Positions 1-8,424 are shown, numbered from the stretch's first letter. The stretch: 17,557 nucleotides of DNA from CBDUEV01 sp965366365 (GCA_965366365.1 CBDUEV010000062.1:1-17557), one strand, 5' to 3'. Notes: a model not told the origin generated them from the sequence alone. Program-made: numbers and translations.

Positions 1-2202
1 GGTGAGGACATCAACGTGCTGCCGGCCTGGACCGCCGGGTACACGGGCGCCGGGGTGACGTTGGCCATCGTCGACGACGGCTTGGAGCACTCCCACCCCG
101 ACTTCGCGGCCAAATACGACCCGACCGCCAGCTGGGACTACTTCGACGGGGACTCGGATCCCAGCCCTGAATCCGGCGACAACCACGGGACCGCCGTGGG
201 TGGCGTGGCCGCGGCCGACGACGACGGCGCCACGTGCGGAGTGGGATCGGCGTTCGGCGCATCTGTGTCGGGTATCCGGCTCACCTCCGGCCTCACTACC
301 GACGCCACCGATGCCGCCGCGCTCACCCACGCCTACTCCACCAACGACGTCTACAACAACAGTTGGGGTCCCTCCGACAACGGCAACACGCTGGCCGCGC
401 CGGGACCCTTGACGCAGGCGGCCTACGAAGACGCCGTTGCGAACGGGCGTGGCGGCCTCGGCACGGTCTACGTCTGGGCCGCCGGCAACGGTCTGGAGAA
501 TGACGACAACGTCAACTACGACGGCTGGGGCAATTCTCGTTTCACGATCGCGGTCGGTGCCACCGATTTCGCCGGTGTCCAGTCTTGGTACAGCGAGCCT
601 GGTGCCGCCATGTTGGTGAATGCCGGCAGCAGCGGCGACACGGTGGGGATCACCACCACCGACCGCTCCGGCGCTCCCGGCTACTCGGGGACAGATTGCA
701 CCGACACGTTCGGCGGAACCTCGTCATCGAGTCCGCTGGTGGCCGGGGTGGTCGCCCTGATGCTCGAAGCCAACCCTTCGCTGACCTGGCGAGACGTCCA
801 GCACGTCCTCGTGGAGACGGCCGAGCAGAACGACCCGGGAGATGCCGATTGGGCCACCAATGGAGCCGGACACCTGGTCAATCACAAGTACGGATTCGGG
901 AGGGTCGACGCCCACGCAGCCACCGCGGCCGCCGCCGGCTGGAGCACCCTGGCGGAGGCGGTCTCGGTCTCGACCGGAACGATGAACGTCGGCCAGGCCA
1001 TCCCCGACAACACCCCCAGCGGGACCTCGGACAGCGTCACGATCACCGAAGACATCACCTTGGAGCACGTCGAGGTCGTCTTCGATGCCACGCACACCTA
1101 CCGCGGTGATCTCGAAGTCGTCCTGACCTCCCCGGACGGCACCGAGAGCGTCCTCGCCGAACCACACGTCACCGGCGGTGGCGCCGACTACCCGAACTGG
1201 AAGTTCATGTCGGTCCGGCATTGGGGAGAGTCCTCGGCCGGCACCTGGACCCTGACGGTATCGGACCACTTCGCCGAGGACACCGGCACCTTCGCTTCAT
1301 GGGAGTTGATCCTGCACGGCACTGGCGATGTCACGCCGAATCGTCCGCCGACCGTATCCGGAGCGAGTTGGTCGGTGCCCGAGAACTCGGCGGCCGGAAC
1401 CTCGTTAGGCACCGTTTTGGCGTCCGACCCGGACGGGGACTCCCTGACGTACAGCATCACCGCCGGCAACACCGCAGGGGCCTTCGCCATCAACTCCGCC
1501 ACCGGGAAAGTGACCGTGGCCGGACCACTCGACTTCGAGACCAAATCCATCTACACCCTCACCGTGTCCGCTTCGGACGGGTCACTCTCGGACGCGGGGA
1601 CGGCCCATGTCGATGTCACCGATGTGGCGGAGTTCGTCGTGCCGTCGTCGGCCACGTTCGGGGACGTTCCACTGTCCCATGTGTTCTTCGCCGATGTGGA
1701 ATGGATGGCGTGGTCGGCGGTCACCAAGGGATGCAATCCGCCCGGCAACGACCTCTTCTGCCCCGATGGGTTCGTCACCCGCGGGCAGATGGCGGCGTTC
1801 CTGCACCGGGCGCTCGGGGACGTGTTGGTCCCCTCGACTCCGATCAGCTTCGTGGACGACGACGGGTCCGTGTTCGAGGAGGACATCGAGTGGCTGGGCG
1901 CCACAGGAGTGACGAAGGGCTGCAATCCACCCACCAACGACCGTTTCTGCCCCGATGGGTTCGTCACCCGCGGGCAGATGGCGGCGTTTCTCGTCCGGGC
2001 GTTGGGCTTGACCGACGACGGCGGCGGCGATCTGTTCCTCGATGACGACGGCTCGACCTTCGAGTCGGATATCGACAAGCTGGGCGCCTCCGGGATCACC
2101 CAGGGGTGCAATCCACCCGCCAACGACCGTTTCTGCCCCGCCGGATTCGTCACGCGGGGTCAGATGGCCGCCTTCCTCCATCGGGCGCTGGGCGACATGT
2201 GA
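1..2202 (+). CDS. Kexin-like S8 serine protease with P-domain, cadherin-like domain and SLH-type repeats (5' partial)
   Basis: Secreted or surface-bound endoprotease; the frame is open to the left edge, so the signal peptide and propeptide are missing. Numbering from the GTG at position 16, the triad is Asp20 (in AIVDDGLEHSHPDF), His57 (in NHGTA) and Ser236 (in GGTSSSSP), with oxyanion Asn158 in AAGN. The V-D-D-G-L-E and N-H-G-T pattern is that of the kexin/furin branch. Residues about 316-437 form a P-domain (Y-R-G-D-L-E-V-V-L-T-S-P-D-G-T, then W-T-L-T-V-S-D, then W-E-L-I-L-H-G). Residues 443-540 look like a Ca-binding cadherin-type domain (P-E-N, D-P-D-G-D, L-D-F-E). Three SLH-type repeats with paired cysteines (548-726) end the protein and probably tether it to the cell surface. 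The GTG at 16 is an internal Val, since residues G-E-D-I-N before it still match the family. The gene converges on the oxidoreductase, 50 bp away. Natural substrates cannot be told. Confidence 0.93.
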   Translation, partial: GEDINVLPAWTAGYTGAGVTLAIVDDGLEHSHPDFAAKYDPTASWDYFDGDSDPSPESGDNHGTAVGGVAAADDDGATCGVGSAFGASVSGIRLTSGLTTDATDAAALTHAYSTNDVYNNSWGPSDNGNTLAAPGPLTQAAYEDAVANGRGGLGTVYVWAAGNGLENDDNVNYDGWGNSRFTIAVGATDFAGVQSWYSEPGAAMLVNAGSSGDTVGITTTDRSGAPGYSGTDCTDTFGGTSSSSPLVAGVVALMLEANPSLTWRDVQHVLVETAEQNDPGDADWATNGAGHLVNHKYGFGRVDAHAATAAAAGWSTLAEAVSVSTGTMNVGQAIPDNTPSGTSDSVTITEDITLEHVEVVFDATHTYRGDLEVVLTSPDGTESVLAEPHVTGGGADYPNWKFMSVRHWGESSAGTWTLTVSDHFAEDTGTFASWELILHGTGDVTPNRPPTVSGASWSVPENSAAGTSLGTVLASDPDGDSLTYSITAGNTAGAFAINSATGKVTVAGPLDFETKSIYTLTVSASDGSLSDAGTAHVDVTDVAEFVVPSSATFGDVPLSHVFFADVEWMAWSAVTKGCNPPGNDLFCPDGFVTRGQMAAFLHRALGDVLVPSTPISFVDDDGSVFEEDIEWLGATGVTKGCNPPTNDRFCPDGFVTRGQMAAFLVRALGLTDDGGGDLFLDDDGSTFESDIDKLGASGITQGCNPPANDRFCPAGFVTRGQMAAFLHRALGDM
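1657..2193 (+). repeat. Three SLH-type protein repeats encoded in tandem
   Basis: Three repeats of about 62-63 residues carry the core G-C-N-P-P-x-N-D-x-F-C-P-x-G-F-V-T-R-G-Q-M-A-A-F-L. Between cores lies a D-D-D-G-S ... F-E-x-D-I motif followed by L-G-A-x-G-(I/V)-T. Repeats 1 and 2 share a perfect 44-nt stretch, 1756-1799 and 1945-1988; repeat 3 has diverged. The two Cys per repeat (C573/C582, then C636/C645 and C698/C706) could form disulphides. Inferred role: non-covalent anchoring of the protease to cell-wall polymer. Confidence 0.8.
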
Positions 2203-2252
2203 ACCCGTCCCCGGTCGAGGGCGCATCGCCGCGTCGCCTCCCGGCCGGCCGG

Positions 2253-3227
2253 TCAGACGGTGAGTACCACCTTGCCGGTGGCGGTGCGCGAGGTGAGTTC
2301 GCCGATGGCTGCGGCCGCCTGCTCCAGCGGATAGGTGGCCGAGATGTGCGGCTTGATCGTTCCCTCGGCGAACATGGCCATCAGTTCGGTCAGGTTGGCC
2401 AGGTTGTCCGCCGGTTGGCGCGCCACGAACGATCCCCAGAAGACGCCGCGAATGTCGCATCCCTTCAGCAGCGTGAGGTTGAGGGGAATCTTCGGGATGT
2501 CACCGGCGGCGAAGCCGATCACCAGGAGACGGCCACCCCACGCCGTAGCCCGCAAGGCTGCCTCGGTGTAGTCCCCGCCCACCGGGTCGTAGACGATGTC
2601 GAAACCTCCCCCGGAGAGGGACTTGGCCCGCTCCTTGAGATCCTCGGTGGTGTAGTTGATGGTGTGGTCGGCGCCGTGTTCGACGCAGACCGCCAACTTT
2701 TCGTCGGTTGAGGCAGCCGCCGTCACCTCGAGTCCCATCACCTTGCCGAGTTCCACGGCAGCGAGGCCCACTCCGCCGGCCGCCCCGAGCACCAGCAGCT
2801 TCTCGCCCGGCTGGGGCTGAGCCCGATCTTTGAGCGCGTGGTACGACGTTCCGTACGTCATGACGAAGGCCGACGCAGTGACGAAGTCCATGTGAGCGGG
2901 AATGGGAATGACGCTGCGGGCGTCGGTGACCAGCAGCTTCTCGGCGAAACCTCCCCACCCGGGTGCGGCGATCACCCGGTCCCCCACCGCCACGTTGGTC
3001 ACCCCTTCACCGACCTCCGACACCGTCCCCGCCGCCTCGCCACCGGGCGAGAAGGGGAGTTCCGGCTTGAATTGGTAAAGGCCCTGAACGATCAGCGAGT
3101 CGGGGAAATTCACTCCGCACGCCGCCACGTCGACCACCAACTGACCGGGGCCGGGCACCGGGTCCGGGAGCTCCTCCACGACCAGCGTTTCCGGTGGTCC
3201 CCATTCCTTGCACAGCACTGCTCGCAA
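2253..3227 (-). CDS. Zinc-independent MDR-family NADPH:quinone oxidoreductase
   Basis: A 324-residue cytoplasmic medium-chain dehydrogenase/reductase of the quinone oxidoreductase branch, predicted to reduce quinones or enones with NAD(P)H. Visible features are the GroES-like N-terminal half (N40-F-P-D-S, then P-F-S-P-G-G-E at 58-64, then V-G-D-R-V at 81-85), the Rossmann loop A-A-G-G-V-G-L-A at 149-156, and V-Y-D-P-V-G-G later on. The catalytic and structural zinc cysteines of alcohol dehydrogenases are absent. Length is normal for the family. The start is a TTG at 3227; AGG seven bases upstream supports it, and no ATG or GTG gives a better N-terminus than M-R-A-V-L-C-K-E-W-G. It is a single-gene unit, divergent from the gene to its right. 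Exact substrate unknown; an acyl-CoA reductase-like role is possible. Confidence 0.88.
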   Translation of the reverse strand: MRAVLCKEWGPPETLVVEELPDPVPGPGQLVVDVAACGVNFPDSLIVQGLYQFKPELPFSPGGEAAGTVSEVGEGVTNVAVGDRVIAAPGWGGFAEKLLVTDARSVIPIPAHMDFVTASAFVMTYGTSYHALKDRAQPQPGEKLLVLGAAGGVGLAAVELGKVMGLEVTAAASTDEKLAVCVEHGADHTINYTTEDLKERAKSLSGGGFDIVYDPVGGDYTEAALRATAWGGRLLVIGFAAGDIPKIPLNLTLLKGCDIRGVFWGSFVARQPADNLANLTELMAMFAEGTIKPHISATYPLEQAAAAIGELTSRTATGKVVLTV

Positions 3228-3445
3228 CGTCGATCCTCACCTAGGCGTGATGCCACGCTACCCGGGCGTCCGCAAGGATGAGCCCTCCTCTCCCGCAGAC
3301 GGATCCGAGTCCGTATCGTTGGACCCTAGGAAGAGCGACGCTCCCGAGGTGACAATCCATTGTGACCCTTCCACACGGTCGACGCACCAAACCCGCCGTT
3401 CCCCTGGGTCGCTCCCGTCCGACCGTCGGGACCGAGCTGGAGGAC

Positions 3446-4549
3446 ATGAGGGAGCGACACCGCCATCCGAGCCGCCCGCATGGCGGGCTCTCCCTGGTTG
3501 CCCTGGCGATGGTCGTCGCTGCCGCGGGATGGGTCTTCTCCTCAGGCCCCACCGAACCCTCCGAGCCCGGGACCGCCGATCTGCCACCAGGCATCGTGGC
3601 GCCGCTCGCGCCGTCCCCTGCCCCCGCCGATTCGAATCGCCAGTACGACGCACTGGCCAGAGCCACCGATCACACCACCGTGGTGTTGACCCGAAGTCGA
3701 CTGGAGATGATCGACCTCGACACGGGGCTGCGAACCACCGTGCCTCTTCCTGGCCCGGTCGACCTCGTCCGCCCGGGTGCCGGCCTGCCATTGCTGGTCA
3801 GCGGCGGCTCTTTGGTAATCCCGGGCGGACCGGTCGTCTGGATTGTCGAACTCGACACCGGCGAGGTCACCGACCTGGGAGCAGGCGATCGTGTCGCTCC
3901 GGCGCTGACCACCGACCACCTCTGGGTGCTGAGAGCCGACCGGGCCGTCTGGGTGGAATTCGACGAACACGGAAGGTACGTGCGGGACCTCGCCTGGCCG
4001 GCCAACGCCCTCCCGTGGGACCACGGAGCGGGCACGCCGGAACTGGCCTGGCTGCCCGGCGGAGGCATATACGGGCTGGAACCCGACGGTCGTTGGTCCT
4101 TGGTCGTCGAGGGAGTCCCCGTCGCCGCCGCCGGTACCACCGCCCTCGTGCAGCAATGCGTCACTCCGGTGGAGTGTCACACCCGGTGGTTCGATATGGC
4201 GTCCGGAGCAACCCTCGACCGGGCGTTACCCTCGGCAGCGTTCGACCTCAACGCCAGGCCCTACCGGCTCTCGCCGACGACAGAGGCGTTCGTCGAAGTG
4301 GTGCCCACCCCCGATTCGCGATTCGGAGTGTTCACCTGGAAGGACCGCGTCGTGCGCCGAACCGAATGCGGGGAGAATTGGCGAACCGCCGCCTGGTCGA
4401 CGGACGAATCCCTCTTCGCCTGCGTCTCCGACCAGGGGGTGACCGTCACCGACCTCCGCGACGGGGTAGCCGTCACCTTTGGGAACTGGGCGGAGACGCC
4501 TCTCGCCGTGATCCTGATCCCGTCGGCAACCATCGGATTCGTGAATTGA
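3446..4549 (+). CDS. Hypothetical membrane-anchored extracytoplasmic protein, possibly beta-propeller
   Basis: Family not recognised. With the ATG at 3446 (GGAG three bases upstream) the 367-residue protein begins with a basic stretch (RERHRHPSRPHGG) and one hydrophobic segment (L-S-L-V-A-L-A-M-V-V-A-A-A-G-W-V-F), as expected for a signal anchor. A Pro/Ala-rich linker follows. The rest is beta-strand-like with repeated short units (IDLDTGLRTTVPLPG, VELDTGEVTDLGAG, LRADRAVWVEFDEHGRYV, GLEPDGRWSLVVEG), resembling blades of a WD/YVTN-type propeller, although no blade signature is strict. Four cysteines (in QQCVTPVECHT, RRTECGE, FACVSD) may form disulphides. A GTG at 3362 would add 28 residues, but its nearest GAGG is 12 bases away. 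The gene ends six bases before the E2 stop codon on the other strand. The coding region is solid; function is unknown. Confidence 0.7.
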   Translation: MRERHRHPSRPHGGLSLVALAMVVAAAGWVFSSGPTEPSEPGTADLPPGIVAPLAPSPAPADSNRQYDALARATDHTTVVLTRSRLEMIDLDTGLRTTVPLPGPVDLVRPGAGLPLLVSGGSLVIPGGPVVWIVELDTGEVTDLGAGDRVAPALTTDHLWVLRADRAVWVEFDEHGRYVRDLAWPANALPWDHGAGTPELAWLPGGGIYGLEPDGRWSLVVEGVPVAAAGTTALVQQCVTPVECHTRWFDMASGATLDRALPSAAFDLNARPYRLSPTTEAFVEVVPTPDSRFGVFTWKDRVVRRTECGENWRTAAWSTDESLFACVSDQGVTVTDLRDGVAVTFGNWAETPLAVILIPSATIGFVN

Positions 4550-4555
4550 CGGCCC

Positions 4556-5803
4556 CTACGCCAGGAAGAGCGCAGGCTCCTCCAGGTTCTCGATGAGCAT
4601 GGCCGTGAATCTGCGACCCGCCGCACCGTCGATGATGCGGTGATCGTACGACAACGAGAGGGGCATGAGCGGCGCCGCAACGATGCTCGACCCGTCGACG
4701 ACGGGCTGCGACTTCGCCCTCCCCACCGACAAGATGGCCGATGTGCCGTGGGGAATGATCGGTGTTCCGAAGCTCCCGCCGACGGCGCCAATGTTCGAGA
4801 CCGTGAACGTGGCTCCCGAGAGGGCATCGGCGTCCAGGCGGCGCCCGGCCGCCGCTTGAGCCATCTGGGCGAGCCGGTCGGAGAGCTCGAGCAGTGACAG
4901 GTGGTCCGCCCCCTTGACCACCGGCACGATCAATCCCTCGGGGGTATCCACCGCAACGCCGATGTCGAAGCGACCGCGATAGACGATGTCCGTACCGTCG
5001 ACCACCGCGTTCATCTCCGGAAAGGCGGCCAGGGCGGGCAGGACGGCCTTGATCACGAGCGCGTCGATGGAGATCGGCTGATCGTGGCGTTTGGTCAGCG
5101 CGGCGCGGGCGTCGAGCAGCCGGCGCACGTTGGCCGTGTCGAACGTCGTCACATGGGGAATCTCCGACCACGACTGCACCATGTGCCTGGCGATTGCCTT
5201 GCGGCGCGGCGACATGGGGAGGCGCCGGTCCTCGCCCGACTCGGCCACCGGCGCTGGGGCGGTGGCCGCCTCACCCTGGGCCACGGCCATCACGTCATCC
5301 CGGGTGATCCGTCCGTCGGGTCCGGTGCCGATGATCCCGGCGAGATCGACTCCGTATTTGCGAGCGAGTCGGCGCACCAATGGCAGGGCGAGAACCCGGT
5401 CGGTGGTGGGAGGCGCTGCCGTGGCGGATCGGTTGGGAAGTTCCTCGGCTTCTTCGACCAGCGTTCCCACGATCGGAGCAGAGGATGACAAGGTCGGCGC
5501 CTCATTGGGCCCTTCCTCATTGGGCCCTTCCTCATTGGGCCCTTCCTCATTGGGCCAGGCCTCGTCGGCCGAACCGATCACCGCCAGGATCGAGCCGACC
5601 GCCAGGACCGTACCCTCCGCTCCTCCGTGGTGAAGCACCACTCCGGCGGACGGCGACGGCAGATCCACGACCGCCTTGTCGGTTTCGACCTCCACGAGCG
5701 GCTCGTCGAGTCCGACGGTCCCTCCCACGGGCACCAGCCATCGCACGATCTCCGCTTCGGTGAGGCCCTCGCCGATGTCGGGAAGCACGAACTCATAGGC
5801 CAT
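4556..5803 (-). CDS. pdhC: 2-oxo acid dehydrogenase E2, dihydrolipoyl acyltransferase
   Basis: Core acyltransferase of a pyruvate or branched-chain 2-oxo acid dehydrogenase complex; it moves the acyl group from E1 onto CoA via a lipoyl arm. The 415-residue protein has one lipoyl domain (1-78, lipoyl Lys43 in ETDKAVVDL), a linker with tandem P-N-E-E-G repeats (84-101), an E1/E3-binding domain (about 136-172, with G-T-G-P-D-G-R-I-T-R-D-D-V), and a catalytic domain ending in S-Y-D-H-R-I-I-D-G with His388 and Asp392. The ATG at 5803 is chosen because GGAGG lies six bases upstream, the stop of E1-beta is one base away, and M-A-Y-E-F-V-L-P-D-I-G-E-G is a typical start; the in-frame extension to 5851 lies inside E1-beta. 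Pyruvate versus branched-chain specificity cannot be settled. No E3 (lipoamide dehydrogenase) gene is in the window. Confidence 0.93.
   Translation of the reverse strand: MAYEFVLPDIGEGLTEAEIVRWLVPVGGTVGLDEPLVEVETDKAVVDLPSPSAGVVLHHGGAEGTVLAVGSILAVIGSADEAWPNEEGPNEEGPNEEGPNEAPTLSSSAPIVGTLVEEAEELPNRSATAAPPTTDRVLALPLVRRLARKYGVDLAGIIGTGPDGRITRDDVMAVAQGEAATAPAPVAESGEDRRLPMSPRRKAIARHMVQSWSEIPHVTTFDTANVRRLLDARAALTKRHDQPISIDALVIKAVLPALAAFPEMNAVVDGTDIVYRGRFDIGVAVDTPEGLIVPVVKGADHLSLLELSDRLAQMAQAAAGRRLDADALSGATFTVSNIGAVGGSFGTPIIPHGTSAILSVGRAKSQPVVDGSSIVAAPLMPLSLSYDHRIIDGAAGRRFTAMLIENLEEPALFLA
5501..5556 (-). repeat. 15-bp perfect tandem repeat in the E2 linker
   Basis: The plus-strand unit CTCATTGGGCCCTTC occurs three times in full (5501-5515, 5516-5530, 5531-5545), followed by a partial copy to 5556. 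Read on the minus strand it encodes P-N-E-E-G repeated, within the flexible segment after the lipoyl domain of E2. The copies are identical at the DNA level, which points to recent slippage. The unit is in frame, so copy-number changes would alter linker length without a frameshift. Confidence 0.9.
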
Positions 5804-5804
5804 G

Positions 5805-6782
5805 TCATGCCTCCAAGGTGGCTCGGGCGGCGGCGACGATGCGCTCCGCATTCGGAAGGTAGTGGGCTTCGGAACGCTTGAGCGGGAACACCGTGTCCCA
5901 GCCCGTCACTCGCTGAACAGGAGCCAGCAGGGAATACAGCGCCTTCTCCTGGATCTGGGCGACCACCTCCGACCCGAAGCCGGCCGTCCGCGGCGCCTCC
6001 TGGATCACCACTGCCCGGCCCGTCTTCTCGACCGAGCGGATCACCGTCGGGATGTCGAGTGGAACGAGGGTGCGAAGGTCGATCATCTCAACCGAGACAC
6101 CCTCGCCGGAGAGTTGCTCGGCGGCCGCCCGGGTCTCCTTGGTCATCGCCCCGTAGGTGACGAAGGTGACATCTGTTCCCTCGGTGACGATGCGCGCCTC
6201 GCCGATCGGGACGGTGTAGTAGCCGTCGGGGACCTCCTCCTTGATGGCCCGGTACAGCCGTATCGGCTCCAAGAAGATCACCGGGTCCGGGTCGTCGATG
6301 GCGGACAGCAGAAGACCCTTCGCATCGTAGGGTGTCGAAGGGACGACGACCTTCAGGCCCGGGATGTGGGCATAGATCGCCTCCGTCGACTCGCTGTGGT
6401 GTTCGGCGGCGCCAAACCCTCCGCCGAAGGGAATGCGGATGACCATGGGCGCCGTGAACCTGTGCCGGGAGCGGTTCCGGATACGCGCCACATGACTGAT
6501 GATCTGGTCGTAGGCGGGATAGGAGAACCCCATGAACTGGATCTCGGCCACGGGCCGAAGACCGGCAATGGCCATCCCGAACGCGGCTCCGACGATCCCC
6601 GATTCGGCCACCGGCGTGTCGATGACCCGACCCGCCCCATACCGCTCGAGAAGGCCGTCGGTCACCCGGAAGACCCCTCCGGTTCTGCCGACGTCTTCGC
6701 CGAGGACGATCACCCGTTCGTCCTTGCCGAGGGCCACGTCGAGCGCATCCGTGATGGATTGACTGAGGGTGAGCACGGTCAC
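5805..6782 (-). CDS. pdhB: 2-oxo acid dehydrogenase E1 component, beta subunit
   Basis: Beta subunit of the thiamine-diphosphate-dependent E1, which decarboxylates the 2-oxo acid and passes the acyl group to lipoyl-E2. At 325 residues it has normal length. Visible family motifs are G-E-D-V-G at 28-32, the D-T-P-V-A-E-S-G loop with Glu60 (proposed to activate the thiazolium cofactor), F-G-G-G-F-G with E-H-H-S-E-S, P-S-T-P-Y-D-A-K-G-L-L, and the C-terminal Y-G-A-M-T and V-D-L-R-T-L-x-P-L-D segments of the transketolase C-terminal domain. The start is a GTG at 6782, sharing the four bases GTGA with the E1-alpha stop. It is followed one base after its stop by E2. The sequence resembles Bacillus PdhB and also branched-chain E1-beta, so substrate choice is open. 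Confidence 0.94.
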   Translation of the reverse strand: MTVLTLSQSITDALDVALGKDERVIVLGEDVGRTGGVFRVTDGLLERYGAGRVIDTPVAESGIVGAAFGMAIAGLRPVAEIQFMGFSYPAYDQIISHVARIRNRSRHRFTAPMVIRIPFGGGFGAAEHHSESTEAIYAHIPGLKVVVPSTPYDAKGLLLSAIDDPDPVIFLEPIRLYRAIKEEVPDGYYTVPIGEARIVTEGTDVTFVTYGAMTKETRAAAEQLSGEGVSVEMIDLRTLVPLDIPTVIRSVEKTGRAVVIQEAPRTAGFGSEVVAQIQEKALYSLLAPVQRVTGWDTVFPLKRSEAHYLPNAERIVAAARATLEA

Positions 6783-7813
6783 GATTCACCGCCTTGGCCT
6801 GCCAACAGGTCAGCCTGCTCCCGGAGTTGGAGGGTGGGCTCGTCGAACATCCCTTCGAAGATCTCGTGGCCCTGGAAAGCAGCCAGTCCTTCGGCCAGTT
6901 CCACGGCTCGTTCGAGATTCTCGACCGACTCCGCCTCGATGGCCTGCTGCCATTCGACTGTCCAGGCTCCTTCCGCCTCGAGATACCGCCGGACCCGCTC
7001 CAGAGGGTCCGCCGAGCGGGCCGCGGTTTCTTCCTCTTCCGTTCGGTAGCGGCGGGGATCGTCGTTGGTGGTGTGCGGACCGATGCGGTAGGTGACCGCC
7101 TCGACGAGGGTGGCGCCGTCGCCGCGACGGGCTCTGTCGACGGCGGCCCGGGTGGCGGAAAAGACGGCGAGAAGATCGTTCCCGTCCACCTGCTGGCCCA
7201 CCATGCCATATGCATCGGCCTTCTGAGCGATGGTCTCGGAGGCGGTCTGCTCGTGACGCGCCAGTGAGATGGCGTACCCGTTGTTCTGACAGAGGAAGAC
7301 CGTCGGTGTCTTGAAGACGCCGGCGAAGTTCATGGCCTCGTGGAAGTCCCCTTCGGAGGTGGCGCCGTCACCGAAGTAGGTGATGGCGACGTGCGGGGCG
7401 CCCTGCAACCGCGCCGCCCACGACAGGCCCACCGCGTGGATCATGTGCGCCCCGACCGTGATGGAGGGGGGCAGCACGGACACATGCTCGGGCGGTCGTC
7501 CGCCTCGCTCGTCCCCGACCCTTCCCAGGATCAACAGCTCCCACGGGTAACCCTGCATCCACATCGCCGCGGCATCGCGATAGGTGGCCACCATCCAGTC
7601 TTCGGGTTCGAGCGCCGCGGCGCTGCCCACTTGGGCTGCCTCCTGGCCCTCGAAGGGGGCGTAGGTGGCGAGGCGGCCCTGTTTCTGGAGAGCCGTGCAT
7701 TTGTGGTCGTAGGTGCGAGCCTCGACCATCGACCGGTAAAGGGTGCGGACCAGATCCGTTTCGATGGGTGGCGCACCCACCAGCTCGCCGGCAGGCGTGA
7801 GTATTTGCAGCAT
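6779..7813 (-). CDS. pdhA: 2-oxo acid dehydrogenase E1 component, alpha subunit
   Basis: Alpha subunit of the heterotetrameric E1; it binds the thiamine diphosphate pyrophosphate and Mg. The 344-residue protein contains the thiamine diphosphate motif from G-D-G (148-150) through E-A-M-N-F-A to N177-N178, the substrate-loop segment Y-R-D-A-A-A (78-83), and the I-G-P-H-T-T-N-D-D-P-R-R-Y-R loop (244-257), which carries the active-site His247 and the phosphorylation-loop-like region of the family. It is the first gene of the pdhA-pdhB-pdhC operon and starts with ATG at 7813 behind a modest GAGAAG ribosome binding site. A 158-bp gap separates it from the end of the upstream bc operon, so it probably has its own promoter. 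Specificity (pyruvate or branched-chain acids) is not decided by sequence alone. Confidence 0.94.
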   Translation of the reverse strand: MLQILTPAGELVGAPPIETDLVRTLYRSMVEARTYDHKCTALQKQGRLATYAPFEGQEAAQVGSAAALEPEDWMVATYRDAAAMWMQGYPWELLILGRVGDERGGRPPEHVSVLPPSITVGAHMIHAVGLSWAARLQGAPHVAITYFGDGATSEGDFHEAMNFAGVFKTPTVFLCQNNGYAISLARHEQTASETIAQKADAYGMVGQQVDGNDLLAVFSATRAAVDRARRGDGATLVEAVTYRIGPHTTNDDPRRYRTEEEETAARSADPLERVRRYLEAEGAWTVEWQQAIEAESVENLERAVELAEGLAAFQGHEIFEGMFDEPTLQLREQADLLAGQGGES

Positions 7814-7850
7814 GATCTTCTCAGGCTACCTGTCCCGCACCGCCCCGCCA

Positions 7851-7862
7851 CCTGCCGGCAGG
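7851..7862. promoter_or_regulatory. 12-bp perfect palindrome upstream of pdhA, possible operator
   Basis: CCTGCCGGCAGG is a perfect palindrome 38 bp upstream of the pdhA start codon, in the short gap that must hold the promoter of this operon. Position and symmetry fit a repressor site, but GC-rich palindromes occur by chance in this DNA and no matching regulator is nearby. Confidence 0.18.
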
Positions 7863-7937
7863 GCTGACATATCGCGAAGCCAAGTCGAACTCACGGCACT
7901 GAGATCCGGTGCCCGTGTCGGGACAGGGGGACCGGGT

Positions 7938-7957
7938 GGCTACCAGAGCTGGTGGCC
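7938..7957 (-). terminator. Weak hairpin after the bc-complex operon
   Basis: GGCTACC and GGTGGCC can pair as a seven-base-pair stem (one G-U pair) around a six-base loop, 14 bp downstream of the cytochrome c stop codon in the direction of transcription. There is no U-tract. It may mark the end of the six-gene transcript, but it is weak evidence. Confidence 0.25.
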
Positions 7958-7971
7958 GGAGAGACGAGCGG

Positions 7972-8424
7972 TCACTTGGGAAACTCTCGCCAATCCGGCA
8001 CGTCGGGGGCGTCCTCTTCCCACGTTCGCAAGAAGGTCGTCACGGCGCGGATCTGCTCAGAGGTGAGTGGACCGGCGAAGTCTTGGCTGTAGGCGTTCAT
8101 CTGGCTGCCCGGCACGCCGACGGCCACCAACAGCTCGATCTGCTGATTGGTCGCCGACTCCAGGAATCCCTTGGCGTTCAGCGTGGGCCCGATGCCACCT
8201 TCGCCTGCCAGCCCGTGACACGAAGCGCAGTTGAAGCTGTAGATCGACTCGCCTTGTTCCGCCAAGCTCTGGAGCTGGGCGTCGTAGGCCGCCTCCCGAT
8301 TGGTGGGTTCGGTGAGACGGTAGATCGGGAACACCAACACCATCAAGGCCATCAGTCCGGCACCCCACAGCATCCATCGGTTGGTGGCGGCCTCGAGCTC
8401 TGGCTCTGGTGGACGCTCAGGCAT
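7972..8424 (-). CDS. Membrane-anchored monohaem c-type cytochrome of the bc complex
   Basis: A 150-residue cytochrome c with an uncleaved N-terminal membrane anchor (residues about 17-34) and a periplasm-side haem domain. The haem site is C66-A-S-C69-H70, followed by G-L-A-G-E-G-G-I-G-P; Met109 in the S-Q-M-N-A-Y segment is the probable sixth ligand. It is the last gene of the operon, and its ATG overlaps the Rieske stop by one base (TGATG), so the two are translationally coupled. By position it should accept electrons from the Rieske protein, the role cytochrome c1, cytochrome f or a QcrC-type protein has elsewhere. The sequence is class I-like and is related to neither cytochrome c1 nor f by any motif I can see. 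Confidence 0.9.
   Translation of the reverse strand: MPERPPEPELEAATNRWMLWGAGLMALMVLVFPIYRLTEPTNREAAYDAQLQSLAEQGESIYSFNCASCHGLAGEGGIGPTLNAKGFLESATNQQIELLVAVGVPGSQMNAYSQDFAGPLTSEQIRAVTTFLRTWEEDAPDVPDWREFPK

Noticed and set aside
2241..2252. Self-complementary CCGGCCGGCCGG between convergent genes as a terminator
   Set aside because: A simple CCGG repeat with no loop or U-tract; common by chance in this composition.
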